From Acanthococcus lagerstroemiae (lineage: Eukaryota; Arthropoda; Insecta; Hemiptera; Eriococcidae), in the NCBI GenBank assembly GCA_031841125.1, contig CM063110.1, forward strand, positions 15,991,626-16,055,625: 64,000 nt of DNA, given 5' to 3'. The position numbers were made by a program, and so were the translations under genes. Positions 1 through 13,428 of the stretch are shown here, piece after piece. Each line of letters opens with the position of its first letter. The first letter of the stretch is position 1. The notes under the pieces are model-generated. The model saw only the letters and a list, made by a program, of their open reading frames with translations, was not told the DNA's origin and did no database searches.

Positions 1-2049
1 CGTATACTCGAGACACATCGCTAAAAGTAAAGCGTACAAAAAAATACGTGAAGCCAGTTCAGCAGATTCATCGAGATATGACGATTCAAATTTTAGAAAT
101 CGATTCGTGGACTGTCCAGTCGCAGAATTTCGATATACTTCTCTCTAAAGGGTGTCCTAGCATGAGTGATACTCCTCAAACTCGTTTTTCAGGCAACTTA
201 TTCTGATAGCGTGTAGACATGTTTGTCTATTCGTAACTGCAAGGGAATCCAAACGCGATTAAGAGGAGACATATTTACTTTTTCTACACAATCATTCTTG
301 TCTTCAGACTGAAATGAAACAGAATGATGAAACTTACGAAAAACTAAGTAAACGACGGCGCCGCATTGGTGGCACCTGGATCAGTTGAATTTCCGCCCTG
401 GGTGGTGCCCGTTTTGGAAGAAATAACAAAAACTTCTCGAGCAATCAGGTGACATTTAGCAACATCACAATGACTGTTTACGACTATGGAAGTGTCATAT
501 TTATGACTGCAGTCTTCATTCCGTAAGAAAGTCAGATTAGAAAATTTTATGATGTAAGAACAGGCCTAGTGGATAACCAGAGCCAACGGAGGAGGGAGTC
601 ATAAATTCTACCTCCAAATTTCAGTATACTAAAAAGAAAACTGTTCTGCAGTTTTCTTTTGCAGCTGAATTTGGAAATGAAACTTTCTGGAAGGTTAGGA
701 CCGTCAGCTCAAGATATTTACCTCTAGGAAAGAGGAACTATAAGATACTCGTGAAAGTTACGCACGACAGAAACATTTTTTATGAACACGTAGGCGGTCA
801 AGGAGGCAATTTCTAAAGAAAATCAGAAGGGATGAAAATGTTTGTATGTAAAATAAGTACTAAAATTGATTTTCTGAGCCCTCTGCTAAGACATTCATAC
901 GTAGATTCTTTCGACAGATTCCGCAACAGCTCTCTACTGTGACTAGAAAGTTCTATTCAGTTTCAATCACGTTGAAAAAAAAGTTATACTACAGAAGTAA
1001 ATGATTTCTTCAAAGCCTCTTCAAAAATAACAGTGGACAAATATTGTATCCACATGTGTTTGGTGCAAGTTGCTTACTTACTCGGTTTAAAGGGGGGAGA
1101 GGGTCTCACTCACCATAAGATACTCCATATACATTAAACCGAAAGTAGCGATGGTACGGGAGTCACTCAAAGTCAGTTTGACCGGAATATAATATTCTAA
1201 GCCTTTAACTTCTTTGATTTTAACTGAACTAACAAGGAAGGCTTCAGCGAACTCCAATAGTATACTGGCACAGATAAAAAATTAAGATCTGTAGGTCATT
1301 TAAGAAATTGAGAAGAAGGTAACGGATACAGAACAAAAGATTATTTTGAGAAAAAAATATCTAAAATATAAAAAAAAAACTTAATATTGTGAAAAATTTA
1401 ATGGTCTTTCTGATATTTAGATCACGATTTCCCCCGATTTTTATGTTTCTTACTTTAGATTATAACCTTCGTAAAAGTTTAGGTGTCCAAAATCATAGTT
1501 TGTGATCTAAGTAAGATTTATTCGATTTTTTCTTTTTAATCTAAAATAAGTTTCCGATTTGGAACTTACCGTTTCTAGAATACTTTAATCTATATTCAGC
1601 AAAATTCTTCTTAGTCACATCAAAGGCGCAGTTAATTCTCTGTCAAAATTTGGCGAGGGTAAGTTTTTGTTCAAGTGAGAAATAATCCTCTCAAAATATA
1701 CATTATGATGGAAAAAATTCTAGGAGACTAAAAATGAGTACAGATGCATGGTGAATAATCCAATTGCTGTACTGATTAACATCATACCAGAGATCTCCAC
1801 CAACCTGAGAAGTTTTTTGTCCCTTATAGACAAAAAAGTAAATCGAAATGGGGCGAACTGAAGGTACAACTGGTTTTGCATCCTTCATAAAAAAAAACAA
1901 TTTTCAGCAGACACACTAAATGATAAATAACGCAGATAACGAAGTAAAATGAAAACCCAAAGTTTGTTATTATTTTGCATCTAGAGCTCTGGGAGACGAA
2001 GCATCACTCAGATTTTGTCAAAAATTCTTAGTATAGGGATCGGCACCAG
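1..2049. other. AT-rich non-coding stretch, no gene seen
   Basis: No open frame with protein-like character and no recognised repeat apart from the small hairpin listed separately. About 1330-1560 is very AT-rich with T and A runs. Confidence 0.6.
614..674. repeat. Imperfect hairpin with two stacked stems
   Basis: An inner stem pairs AAAGAAAACTG with CAGTTTTCTTT around a short loop. An outer stem pairs CCAAATTTCAG with CTGAATTTGG. Together they would fold about 60 nt. No flanking target duplication was seen, so it may be a MITE relic or a chance palindrome. Confidence 0.45.
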
Positions 2050-2525
2050 AGATGGGCAAGATCTTGATCAATAATGATCTTAGATCACAGATCACATAAA
2101 ATTTTGATCTTTGATCTCATCTCAGATCATTCGCGTTTGTCTGATCTCTGATCTTTTTTTAGAAAATACCAGATCAGATCATCAGATTCTTTTTCTGAGA
2201 TTTTTTTGAAAAATCAAGTTAGTCCTAGAAAGTATCAAGTTTTAGGTCTTCTCTTGTTATTTCTTTGTGAATTGTGCGTTTGTGACGTTATAAATCCCTA
2301 AAAAACGTACGGTACAATATCGATTATGATCATGAATTAGAAGAAGGAGAATTATATTTTGATCTATGATCTGATCTCTTCGCCAAAAAAACTTATTATA
2401 GATCAGATCTTTTTTGCTTGCAGATCTGATCTGTGACCTGATCTTTCTGGAAAAGATCAGATCATTTAGAATGTGATCTGATCTTAGATCCATTTCCTGA
2501 TGGTGATCTTGATCTGATCTGAGAA
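2050..2525. repeat. Degenerate GATC/GATCTGATC word array
   Basis: The word GATCT or GATCA recurs dozens of times in about 475 bp with irregular spacing. The left edge reads CAGAGATGGGCAAGATC, close to the CAG-type termini of hAT transposons. A related edge (CAGGAATGGGCAAGATC) opens the weaker array at 23581. No matching right terminus is visible; RTE sequence begins directly after. It may be a truncated hAT-like element with internal repeats. Confidence 0.6.
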
Positions 2526-2529
2526 CATT

Positions 2530-3154
2530 CTGGCTGCAACTGATGGAAAATCTGGCTAAATCTTCATAGCAAACTAAATGTTTTCTCTAAATCCAGGGTG
2601 TTCAGACAGTGCATTGAGCCATCGTTGACCTACGGTGCCCAATCCTGGGCTCCGACCAAGACCCAGGTTAACAGATAGAAGTTTTAATAGACTGAGGATC
2701 ACACACAACAGAATGCTGCATAGGACGAAGAGTAAAACTGGGTGATAAAATTCAAACTATTAGATAAAAGTGCAAAGCTAGTGACACAGGAAAGTCCGGG
2801 AAGAAACTTAAATTCGTCTACGTCGGGAACCTGGCTAGGAGTAACAATAATAAATGGAACGAGGGAGCAGATGTTTGGTATCCTAGGGACAAAGTAAGAG
2901 GACGGATAGACCTACCACCAGATGGAGGGATGAAATTGCAAGTAAATTTGGAATCCTTTCGCAAAGAACAGGCATGAACAGGGGGGGAGGGCTTGGAAGC
3001 AGGCGGTAACAGTCCTATAACCGTGATTGGGTGGACCCGACGGCGTGACGATTCCTACTGGGGGGGCGTCAGTCCCGGGTAAAGAAAGAAGCGTTTTAAA
3101 TTTATCTGGATTCTAATAAATCGTCGGGCAAGGCTAAAATAAAATAAAATAATT
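2530..3154 (+). pseudogene. RTE-clade non-LTR retrotransposon, 5'-truncated 3' end
   Basis: Translation in pieces gives VFRQCIEPSLTYGAQSW (from 2598), the conserved C-terminal RT segment of RTE-type elements. Further on, after stops and frame changes, comes LARSNNNKWNEGADVWYPRD followed by RGRIDLPPDGG, matching the usual GHVARxxDxRW...WxPRD...RGRPxTRW block. The frame is broken several times, so the copy is dead. It ends in repeated AATAA units (about 3127-3151), the simple-repeat tail typical of RTE elements. Endonuclease and most of the RT are missing, as expected of a copy truncated at its 5' end during insertion. Confidence 0.85.
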
Positions 3155-3239
3155 GGTCTACATGAGGATACTTGAGTTTTCAAATTCTATGCCCTTTGTT
3201 CAAACTTTCAACCCATTATGCACCGTCTTAAGGATTTTC

Positions 3240-3350
3240 TTTCTTTTTATAATTTGTTCTCAACCAGAGCCCTGGAATCCGCCCCTTCGAGCATTACCTC
3301 AGAGACGTCGGGGAGACTGTTAGGGCTGTCTTAGCCCTCTTCCCTTTCGA
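3240..3350 (-). mobile_element. tRNA-SINE family A, 3' fragment
   Basis: Reverse-complement match to the body and tail of the full copies at 24484, 26628 and 27710. It shares the segments around GCCCTGGAATCCGCC, GAGCATTACCTCAGAGACGT and TAGGGCTGTCTTAGCCCTC. The tRNA-like head is absent. Confidence 0.85.
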
Positions 3351-3989
3351 AAAAATTTGACACAACTCATTTTCAGATCAAACGTACCATTCATGCACCA
3401 TCACCCCATCTCAAATATGAATTTTGAGGAACAGAAAACTGTATTCCATTCCACTCTCCTGCTCCAACTTGAGACTGGATCTGAACACAAGACAGATGTT
3501 CTCAACCGCAGTTCTGAAGAAAGCGAGCCACCGTACTAAATTCGAACCTTGGAAACCGCAGCTCCGCACTTGTCATAAACACCCTGTAGCAGCCAAAATT
3601 AGGGACGGTACATCACTTTCCAATAAATTAGCCCTCCAAAAATGTCTGAAATTTAAGACTATAAACATAAATCGGACCTCATGCTGATGAAATAAACAAG
3701 CTTGAACAACACCCCGTAGGTATCCATCGTTACAAGACATCTTGGTCACTGTTCTAATTATTTAAAACTAAAACAGACTCAAACAGATATTCCAAATCCT
3801 CCAGTTCCTGGGAAATGAAGCCATCGTACCTATACTCGAGAGCTCCACCATGGCGAGCGAGCACTCCAGCAGTCGATAGTCTTCGAGAAAACAAACAACC
3901 GCACGACTGCCGATAATTTCCGAGCAAAAAGCAGATAAAACAATAATTTGGCACAAATGACGCACCTCATAACGTCACCACCATTAATA
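3351..3989. other. No recognisable feature
   Basis: Short open frames here, up to 87 codons, look like chance frames with no family resemblance and no splice context. Nothing else was seen. Confidence 0.5.
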
Positions 3990-4830
3990 GGATTATTAAT
4001 GACTTCTACTCGTGTTGGAAAATATAATTGCACAGACGGATAGTCCCGAGACAAATAATATATATATTATATACGTCTGCGAAAACTGAACTCAATTAAA
4101 TTGTTCCTTTTTTTCTACCTTTCTTCCATCGAAACACGCGGAAAAATTAGAGAAAACTTTCAAATCCCATAATATAAATTTCGCGTTTTAACGCGAACGA
4201 TCTTCATGATTATAACTACCAAACGGATACGAGCGAGGGGGGGGGAGTCGGTGAACACAATTCGCCATTATTAATTGGACGATTTAATAACTGGCGAAAT
4301 TAAACGCACGATTTCGCCACCAGCCAATGGCAGAGCGAAGATTTCGCAATTTTCTCTTCGGGAAATTCACACTCCAGGATGTCGGGCTGGGTCGCGGTTG
4401 GGTCCTTTCTCTACCACGTGGCCGCGCATCCAAATGGATTCTCTCTCCTTCTTTCTCCCTTTCTCTCTTGTTTCAAAACCACTCGACGAACGTAGAAAAC
4501 AAAAACAAAAAAGTTCTACCTAATGCGTCGCTCATTCGGGTAGAAATGATATTTTATGATAATTAAATGCTCGTAATTAGAGAGAAATATACACGGCGAT
4601 TATGAAGAGAGAATTCGGTCTGCGATTCACCCTGTAGACGGAGATGAAAATAATATTCCGTGTTGCAGGTCGCAGCTGAATAATTCTCGCCAACATTATT
4701 CCGATTGCACGGCTACGTTCCGCTCCAAGACAGACAGACCGCAGGTTCGCTCTTTCTCTCCTCTTTCTCGCAAAACCATAATTCGGCACAAATGTACGAA
4801 TTTACGAACCTATTCCGTACTTCAAGTGCC
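3990..4830. promoter_or_regulatory. CpG-rich unique block, possible regulatory DNA
   Basis: CG dinucleotides are much denser than in neighbouring DNA, and TAATTA/ATTAAT-like cores repeat (about 3984-4000, 4268-4275, 4560-4580). Short words such as GGCGAAATT and CGATTTCGCC recur near 4290-4350. No TE is recognised in it. The regulatory reading is inference from composition only. Confidence 0.3.
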
Positions 4831-7420
4831 AACTCAGCGAAAACCATTTGAGCACGGAATCCGGAGGAAAGTTTCAGGGGTGCGCACTGCTGCACTCTTA
4901 TACAAGCTTCACCAAACTCTGAATTGCGCGTGTTCAGGCACAGACTCGATAAATTAATCTTTTTCCTGAGACTCGAGAACAGGCATCCGAAACCCAAGAA
5001 CAACTTGAAATGAGAAATCAGTGTTGAACCTAGACTGGAAGAAAGAATCTGACACAACCTTCTTTTGAACAGTGCGAAGGGACTCCATCTGCATTTCCTT
5101 GGTGCTCAGTTTGCAACTTTTTAGACCCATTTTACTGGAGAATAATTCTGGCACCTTTACACGGGAAAAATGAAAATTGGAAATCATCCGGTTTAAAATG
5201 TAATGTTTATGCCAGAATGCTGGGATACAGCAAGAAAATAAAATTCAGAGAACAGAAAGCAGAATTACACGTTTTTGAAGGCAGTATACACGCCCCCTTA
5301 GGAAGGAATAATGAGTAGGATCACTGTAAATGAACGAAATATATTTCATGATTGAAATTACATGTGATGCAATTTGCATGTCTTCCTTCCTTGATTCTAC
5401 CAAGACTGGTCAATTTTTAATGGTTGTAACCTTTTTCTTTTAGCCCTAGAAACGAATGATCCAAATAATGGGACGGCGCTTACCGTTACCTACAGTGAAC
5501 CTTACTGCATCACGTGTATGCAAATCCATCAATCTTGGAAAACTTAGAAAATAAGCCTCCTCGGGTTTTGTGTAGTACACACGCAGAAGTGACTGTCCGG
5601 AAGGCCGGACAGTCGACAAATGAAGCACTGGTGGAAGAAAACTACAGCGGAGGAGAAATGAAAGTTCCCACTAACAACCTTACCAGCTTCTAGAATGAAT
5701 AATCACACTTTCAATTATGTTGTTAATGTTCACATGATGTCATATGAACTTGTAACTGATCAATGTTATTCGAATATTCGAAAGAGTAAGGAATTTCCAT
5801 GGACCTATTTCCAGCAACATCACATACTATCATTTAGCCATGAAGGGTTGCTCTTGAGACACTAAAATCTGCAAATAGATGTGAACATCCGTAAACGGAA
5901 ACTAGCGCGGGAAAGAAAAGTCGGACCACGACAACACTGATTTTCAACAGTGGCGTCGGCTGGATATCGATCCATTTCATCCATATTTTCGCGCTCAACG
6001 AGATAGAAAAAATTTATAATAAATTTCTGTACGCATAAATTGTGCTCCAGATTACAGCAGTGATTCAGATGGAAGAAATTTGCAACTGATTCGAACTGAC
6101 ATTCTATCCTCCAAGTTATATTCCAGTTTGTCCAAATTTGTACTCATAATTTGGGTTCATTCCAAAGTACATCACTGCATTATTTGTAAGTTCATCTATT
6201 GTTGTACAAGGGGCGATATGTTGTTATAACGACAGGTGCGGGAGAGGGGGGTTTGAAATCTCACTGGACCGAATATGTGACAGGTTTTTACACGGGGAAA
6301 GAGGTAGAGGAAGGAGTGGGATATGGGAAAGGGGTGCACATGACCAAGACAATTCTAATTTAAACGATTCACACTTTATATCAACTGCCGTTGCATTCTA
6401 CAAGAAATCATGTCAAGAGAAAATTATGCTTTACACTTACAAGTCGAACCACAGAACCGCAAACATACTCGGTAATCCATGAAGCTTACCTGCAACAAAA
6501 CAAAAACCATTTTTTATTAATACATATTCAAGTTGAAACAATACGATAAAATTACCAAAAAGTGATATAACATATCAGACATCGTATTAGCTAGGGAGGT
6601 TAAGAGGCCTGTCAGTCAATGACAAACAATTTTAAATATATTCGCTGATACGCTTTCTTTACGCAAAACCAAAAAGCCATCGCATTGCAAACTAATTACC
6701 GAGATCATTCACCTTCACGTTGTAATAAGTAAGGTATCATTCTGAGCATTCTCTTCTCCAAACAGATTTTGCCACTCAACTTTTTCACGGATTCTCGAAA
6801 CAGCTCCTCTCTACAATCTATACTAATAACCCAGTTGCAACCTCCCCTTTCCGGAAAAATGAGGAACACGTGTTACTCACATGTCATCTGTAAAATGGCA
6901 GACGAAGATTCACTCATTACCCAAGATCTACCACACAAACAGATCGATAAATATACAAAAACACGGAAATTGAGAAGATTATATGTAAGAGCAAGTATGA
7001 CCAACTGAAAAACCAAGGAAATTATTTCTTTTATTTATTAAACTTGCTTTTTCATTTCAAAGGCCCAATCAGACTACACACTCATCCCCTTACAGGTATC
7101 GTCATGTATCTTACTGATAGTTTAGGTTAAAATGTAATAATATTTACCCAGACTTTTCTCCTACAAACCCATTCTCCCGCCTCAAAACATGCCCACATCA
7201 CTCAAGGTACTCCAGCGAAAACGGCTATACAAATCTCTTCATATAATTTTTCATCCGGTCTCACATCTTGCATCTGCGCTGCATGCCTATCCTCCCCCTT
7301 CAGGTTACTCTAGCCCCTACCCACATCAGACTCAGGGAACATTTCTGAGATATGTTTCTTCCTGGCAGATGTGGTGAGCTTTGTTGAGAAGCAGAGTAAT
7401 ATTGGAGTAACTTCATTTTA
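4831..7420. other. Non-coding stretch, no gene seen
   Basis: Unique-looking AT-rich DNA with scattered short frames of no recognised family. It contains the perfect small hairpin at 5591-5614, listed separately. Confidence 0.5.
5591..5614. repeat. Perfect 10-bp-stem hairpin
   Basis: GACTGTCCGG, four bases, then CCGGACAGTC: a perfect GC-rich stem with a 4-nt loop. It stands alone with no T-run or element boundary nearby, so no function is assigned. Confidence 0.6.
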
Positions 7421-8830
7421 TTCCACTTTCTACGCATTGAAGGAAGAAAGCACGGGCATAGGCCGCCGACTCCACAGCGGGGTTTTCTCTAGAAGAGACT
7501 GGGTCAGTGCCAGTGAGTTCGGGGGAGAGAAGAGGGTGTAATATGGCTGGATGGGGTTAAAATTCAGCCAACTGGAAAAAATATTCAAGGCTTTCAAGCG
7601 GAGAAAATGGGACACAGAAAACATGAGCCAACCACCAAACTTGAAAAATGAAATTCGGGAATTTTGGGGACCTCGTTAGCTGATTTTGGGGGATTTTTAC
7701 AGTTTTGTGAGCATGTTTTTTCGGGTGGGGTGGGGGTCGACGAGAGGTTGTTGTGAAAATAAATTATTAGGTATGTAATGGCATCAGAGTTATGGGTTCT
7801 AATTTTCCATTTCGGCTGCGTAATTCAACCACTTCTTTTTTGAAGCTCTTTTCAAGGAGAGTACAGTCATAAATAAGGTACATGAGGGTGCACCTTATTT
7901 TGCCGAAGTATTTGGATGAACTTCGTGACTTCCTAGACTTTTTCATTTCTAGCGGAACTCTACTCAGAATTTCAATCTTCTAGGTCCACATTAACCCACG
8001 TCAACTTGCCTCCAAACTATTCGTGCGGGTCTATGAGGATGAAGGCAGCTAAAATTTTTCGAATAGAAGAAGGAAAACATTTAGAGGTGTTACAGATTAA
8101 GTTTTAAAAGCTTAGAAAATTAAGAGATTGGTGCTCTAGGACGTACTTTATTGAACGAGAAAAAATCTCATTTTTCATATCATTATGTTCAAGTATGTAC
8201 TAAATCAAGAAGCACCTCACGAAATTCATCAGCACATGAATGAACCATTCGTGAAATAAATATTGATTCAAATTTTATTATATGAAATTATGAGCAGGGA
8301 ATGCTGTAGATAAAATATCCGAAAGTATCTTTGACAGAATTTCATTCGTAGAAATAAGTAAAATGTAATCACAACATACGACAGGGCCGTAGCTAGGCTT
8401 TTGCTAAGGGGAGGGGTTTCGAGCGTAAATAGCGAATATGAACAATTCAAAAAACTGCAAATCATGAAGTATAAAGTGAAATAACTAAATAATACCCTAC
8501 TAAATATTGTGTCAATCTAATTTAAAACTGAGATACCATTTAAGCTATAACAATCTACAATGTGAATTCATATAACTGCACATTTTCATAAGCCCATTCA
8601 CAATAATGCACGAACGTTATAATTCAGTGCCATGGCCACCACTGATAATAGGTATTATCACAATTTAATGAAAAACCTAGAGATCAACATTAATTAGAAA
8701 ATATAACATTTTGTGGATTATTTTTAATTATATTTTACAAAAAGCCTCCAGTTTTGAATTTTTGGGGATCTCCTATCAAAATGGGGGTCTTGGGGTACCG
8801 ATAGACAACTCGTAATAATACGATTCAATT
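7421..8830. other. Fragments of dispersed repeats, no gene
   Basis: About 7640-7740 is G-rich with GAATTTTGGGGA-like words. About 8752-8800 (TTTGAATTTTTGGGGATC and ATCAAAATGGGGGTCTT) recurs at about 45590-45625 and 20700-20735, so it is a dispersed repeat piece. A lone CAGGGCCGTAGCTAGG at 8383 looks like a hAT-type terminus but has no visible partner. Confidence 0.5.
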
Positions 8831-11705
8831 TCTTAAATTTTTCAATTAGCAAATCAGTATTTTATATAAAATTTGTAGTACGATTAATCAGCATGGATAA
8901 ATAATCATAGCCACATGATTCTAGGGCACATCTGGAACATAAAAGCTTCAATCAACACGTCGAAAAAGTTTAAAATTCTAGAGATACCAATTACAGATTT
9001 TGGAACTGACTTTTAACAATGGAAATTGCGAATAGATTGTGATCATCTATAACGACAAAGCCCTATCATAAGCTCTCAAATTTTCAGCGTGATCCTCTGT
9101 GCCAAAATCAATGTAATATTCGTCCTCAGCATGCAACCATCAGTGTTATTTCTCATTTCAACGCAGTGACATCTTTACAGGGCTTCTAATTTAAGAAAAC
9201 ACTCACTTATCACTAACACTGTGCAACAAAATACTTAGACATAGCTACTTCTGGTCTATTCTTGTCTCTTACATCATAGTTAATGACAAATGGACCATCT
9301 ATCAACTGAGACTTTGTTTTCAAGCAAGATAATAGACAGCTTTGAATTTGGTCACGCAGTGGTAGTATATGTGTGTTGTCAGGCAAACAGCTAGAACAAA
9401 CACAAAATTTTAAGCAGTCTATTGCAGTTTTTCATTTTTTCTAGACCTAAGTCATCCAAAAAGACCAACGAGAACCCATGGACAAACCGAGAAAAAAAAT
9501 TGTTACACAGAATCAGCCCGTTCCTAAATGTTTGAGTGACACAGTTGAAAAATATCACATATTAAGTAACATATCAATTCACACTGGAACCTCACCTACC
9601 TTCTCTAGAAAAATTCTAAGTATTCCATATAAACCCAGACATTCACAGGACAATTCGGGTTATGGACGTACACAGCATCTCGTAACTTACGAAAGATCAT
9701 ACCAACTTATGCAAATCGCACTACTGTAGTTCCTCGCCATTATCAAATTGTCGCCAGCTAATGCGCTAATCACTAACCACAAAACAAGATACGGATTAAC
9801 GGATACGCCCGATAATGCTAATTTAATTATCACTCACTTATCACAACGTTATCAATAATCTTGCAGCAATGGAATTTTTTGTTTTGCGAAAACTGATATA
9901 ACCTACACGCACCAACGAATACGTACAATTAGCTACTAGTTTCAAAGTCTTTCGTTAATTAGTACTCAATTTATGTAGACGAAACGTATAAATACACGAT
10001 TTGACAGTTTTCGGTGAATTGTTCATAATTTTCACACATTCACACGGACACACAGTTCTCTTTCAACAGTTGAAAGAGGACTATTATCGTCTATTATTTG
10101 TTCGGAAAATTCCCCGAAGTCCAACAGAGCTAATTGTAGGGAACTCTCCTACATATCTGCTAGCTTGCCAGCATTATAACACTCGGTATCTTTGTTAGCA
10201 CTATCAAATAATAAATAATTACTTTTTATGTTGGGTGAGCCTCTTCTGATTTAGAGGACGGTTTTTTTTACCGACTTTTTTTTTTTTTTTTTTTTTTAAT
10301 ATTTATACTTTTGAAGCATAGAACTGATCAACCAGTCCACTGGTCGACAGAGTAGACGAGACTGAAGAGGCCTGTCACATTGTCACATCCCCATACTTCA
10401 AATTATGAGTGATGGAATTTTCCAACATAGAGAATGTAAGCCAGGGTCCAGAATTTGCTTGTAGATTGCTTTAAGTGTGTACTGTTGTCATCACTTCATC
10501 AGTGATTAAAATTTCCTTGTGATAAGAATCGTCGTTCGAAGAGGTTCACAAGTAACTTCACAATAAATTCATCTTTTTACAGCAGAAACTGAATACTTAT
10601 TTCGATAAAGCGAACAGTAATGTTCGTTAGTCGTTCTTTAGGCGTGGCAGTATTTATGACATACTTTTTCTATTTTGATTGAAATGTACTCTAGAAACCG
10701 AGTGATTTGACTTAATTTGTCTAAGAATATAAATTTCAAGTATATTCAAGGGCAGCTCAACCTCCTCCTCTCCCCCGACCCAGTTTCAGAAAATTGTACG
10801 GAGAAGTCAAGAAATCTAAGCAACCAGCCAGGCACATTGAAATGATAGAGATCTGATTCTTTTCTGCTTGTTCACTGAAATTTGAAAAGAATTTCAGTCG
10901 GGTTCGCTATAAAGTCGGGAAATTTCGACAATTAGTCACAAAATCTAAGATACAGAGCTTTTTTTAAAAATTTTCTTAATGATTAAAATGTCTGACATTT
11001 CAGTCGAGATTTCTAATGTCTTCACCCCATCCTCCTCCATAAGAAAATTTCTTAGCACTCGCCCCAAGTACATTTTTGGAAAGTCAAAATTTTAAAATCA
11101 TGGCGCGGGGGGAGAGGTTGAAGCTCAACAAAAGATTTCCCAAAAGAAGGTATGCAAACGCTACAGCCCTTACAGCCTCGCAAGCGAACATTCGAAGAAA
11201 CGAAAATTGGTCTGACAAAAAAATATTTTCCATCAACATATCGATACCTAAAAGGTCCACTTTCGTTTTTTTAGAATAAAATAAATTCGATTGACGGTAC
11301 TTAGCTCTTCGAGTGCTGCGAATTCCCAACTAAAACCAGCAAAATTATTATGAAAATAGTTTTTAGCTGAAATGAAGATCCTGGTGCCTTTTATCTAGTC
11401 ATACTAACACCTTGACAACAATAAAAATGGAAATCTCAGAAAACTGCCCTCGACTATCAATATAACAATCAAATTGACAAAAAAGTTTCTCACAGAAAAT
11501 AACGCTGAGAAAGGAGGAAGGGGGACAAGGTAATCCAAAAGAGGAGTACAGGAAGTTCGGTGATCAAATAAATTACGTATTTCGGTTTGAAGTAATTAAA
11601 TAAATACATGTGAAGGGTAAAGAATCAAAACTTACTGGTAAAGCAGAGTAGATTAATCTTTAATTATTAAGTATAGACGCAAATCACTCCAAAAATCAAT
11701 GTTTG
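8831..11705. other. Non-coding stretch, no gene seen
   Basis: AT-rich DNA without recognisable proteins. It includes a run of 22 T at 10276-10297, preceded by a GAGGACGG...ACCGA motif that resembles 24346-24370, suggesting a shared repeat edge. Confidence 0.5.
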
Positions 11706-11878
11706 CCATTTTACTTCAAGGGCGCAAATAGGCAAAATACTGTACACGGTTGTAAGAATATCTCGCTGCGCCTGTGAATGTGCGATATGTATAACATACT
11801 CCATGTTCACAGGCGCAGCAAAGATATTCCTGCACCCGTGTCTGTGTTTTGCCTATTTGTGTCTTTGAAGTAAAATGG
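11706..11878. mobile_element. Hairpin MITE, two 73-nt arms
   Basis: Arms 11706-11778 and 11806-11878 are equal-length inverted copies, from CCATTTTACTTCAA outside to GCTGCGCCTGTGAA inside, around a 27-nt centre. Arms differ at a dozen or so positions, so the element is old. GCGCAAATAGGC in the left arm resembles the ends of the small hAT MITEs at 25392 and 33034. No clear target duplication. Confidence 0.8.
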
Positions 11879-13089
11879 AATATGTGGGTTTTGACATTTT
11901 ACCCTTCATTGTGATTATTAATTTCTATAGTTTTCAAAAAAACGCTAAGCCTATTTTTGAAGTTTTTTCAAGTACACGTAAACGGCTGCCCTCACTCTAG
12001 CAATGCAGGAATTTGTTTGGGGTCACTGCATACAAAAATAGCATTTTTTGCAATCGACCTCATCGATTTTGACCAAACACGCCCGGGTTTTTCAAGTCTA
12101 TCTCAGAAGTATATCTACGGACCCGTTTTGAAAAATGCCACTCCATTCTCGAATTTATCGATGTTTTTAAAATGGCAGCTTTACACGACCACGATCGCCC
12201 CTTCGCTATATTTCGTGAACCAATTGAGCTACAAAGGTGAACGAGAGAGCTCCTTTTGAAGACGAAGATGAATTGTGTACTTTTAAAGAACAAAACCTCC
12301 ATTTTTTTTTTGTTGAAAATTTGGAAATTTACCAATTGTCCAAAACAGTTATACATAAATTTGGCTGAATTTTTCGCAGGTTATAGCCACCGGTTCCGTA
12401 CGTACACGGAAGTTTGGCGGCGGTATTTTTTCAATTTGAGAAAATAAAATTGCTCTATCAATTTTGAAAATTTCAAGTCAAATTGAATCTGTACACATAG
12501 TCACACTGCCATACTAATTAATACACTCAATATTAAAACGAATCTGAGCAGCGCTCTGACCCCCCACTCACCCGTCAGGGGTCAACATGGACGTTTAAAA
12601 CTGACTTTGCTGCAAGTATCAAGTAAATAGAAACAGTTTTAAGCAATTCAAAATTTTCAAACATGACTTGAAAAAAAAATTAACATAATTCTGAGCATCT
12701 TTGTCTTCAAAAGCTTTCGTGTACCTCCATATACGTCATCTGTTCACGAGATACAGTGAAAAGTCGATCCTGGTTTTGGACATGACTGCATGAGGGTGAA
12801 AAAGGTGGAATAATATGCACCTACAAACACGTGAAAGCGTCTCAAAATCAATTTTTTTGAACTTTCAAGTTCATACACATTTCTCTGCAAGTTTCTTACG
12901 CACCGAGCTGCAAACTGGTTCGTTTCATTAAAATTGTCATCTAGTTTTACTGCATCAACATATTAGAGCGTAAGATCACTCTGGCCAAGCGCGAAATAAC
13001 TTATTTACAAATTTGAAAATTTCACGGCGATGTAGTTAGCGATGTAGTTAGCGAATCACACGTTTAAAACATTTTCTAGACCATTTCAT
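11879..13089. other. No recognisable gene
   Basis: A 100-codon open frame at 11957-12259 shows no family resemblance and overlaps an equally long opposite-strand frame. At 13028-13051 the 12-mer GCGATGTAGTTA occurs twice in tandem. Otherwise featureless. Confidence 0.45.
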
Positions 13090-13405
13090 TCTCAATGAAC
13101 CGATCAGGACCGCACTCACGCCCGTTATCTTGGAGTCTATCTCGATCGTCGGCTCACTTGGAAGAAGCACATTTCGGCCAAGAGACAGGAAGTCAAGCTC
13201 AGATATACTACGGAAAATGGTGGACGCTCTCTGGTATGTCCAGAACGATCTGCTCCACCAGAACATGAACCTCAAGTTGGTGCAGCAGGCCATCCATCGG
13301 CTAGCCAGTTCCTATGAACGACGCCTAAATCGTCAACCCAACACCCTCGCTCTTCGCCTGCCTCTGAGGTTCTTCAAAAGAAAATTTCCTGCTGATATTG
13401 CCTAA
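13090..13405 (+). pseudogene. Jockey-clade reverse transcriptase C-terminus, internally deleted
   Basis: One frame (from 13108) reads RYLGVYLDRRLTWKKHIS followed by AKRQEVKLR, the highly conserved post-catalytic segment of Jockey-type RTs. Around 13203 the reading shifts by one frame to LRKMVDALWYVQNDLLHQ and on to NRQPNTLALRLP...FFKRKF, the extreme C-terminus of the same protein. The ~60-70 residues normally lying between (with the YG...LWG segment) are missing, so an internal deletion and frameshift have joined the two parts. An in-frame stop lies just upstream of the YLGV motif. Non-functional relic. Confidence 0.88.
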
Positions 13406-13428
13406 CGCACTTCTCTTTCCATCCTATT

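Noticed and set aside
8383..8430. hAT element from CAGGGCCGTAGCTAGG
   Set aside because: Only one terminus visible; no inverse partner or target duplication within the next kilobase.
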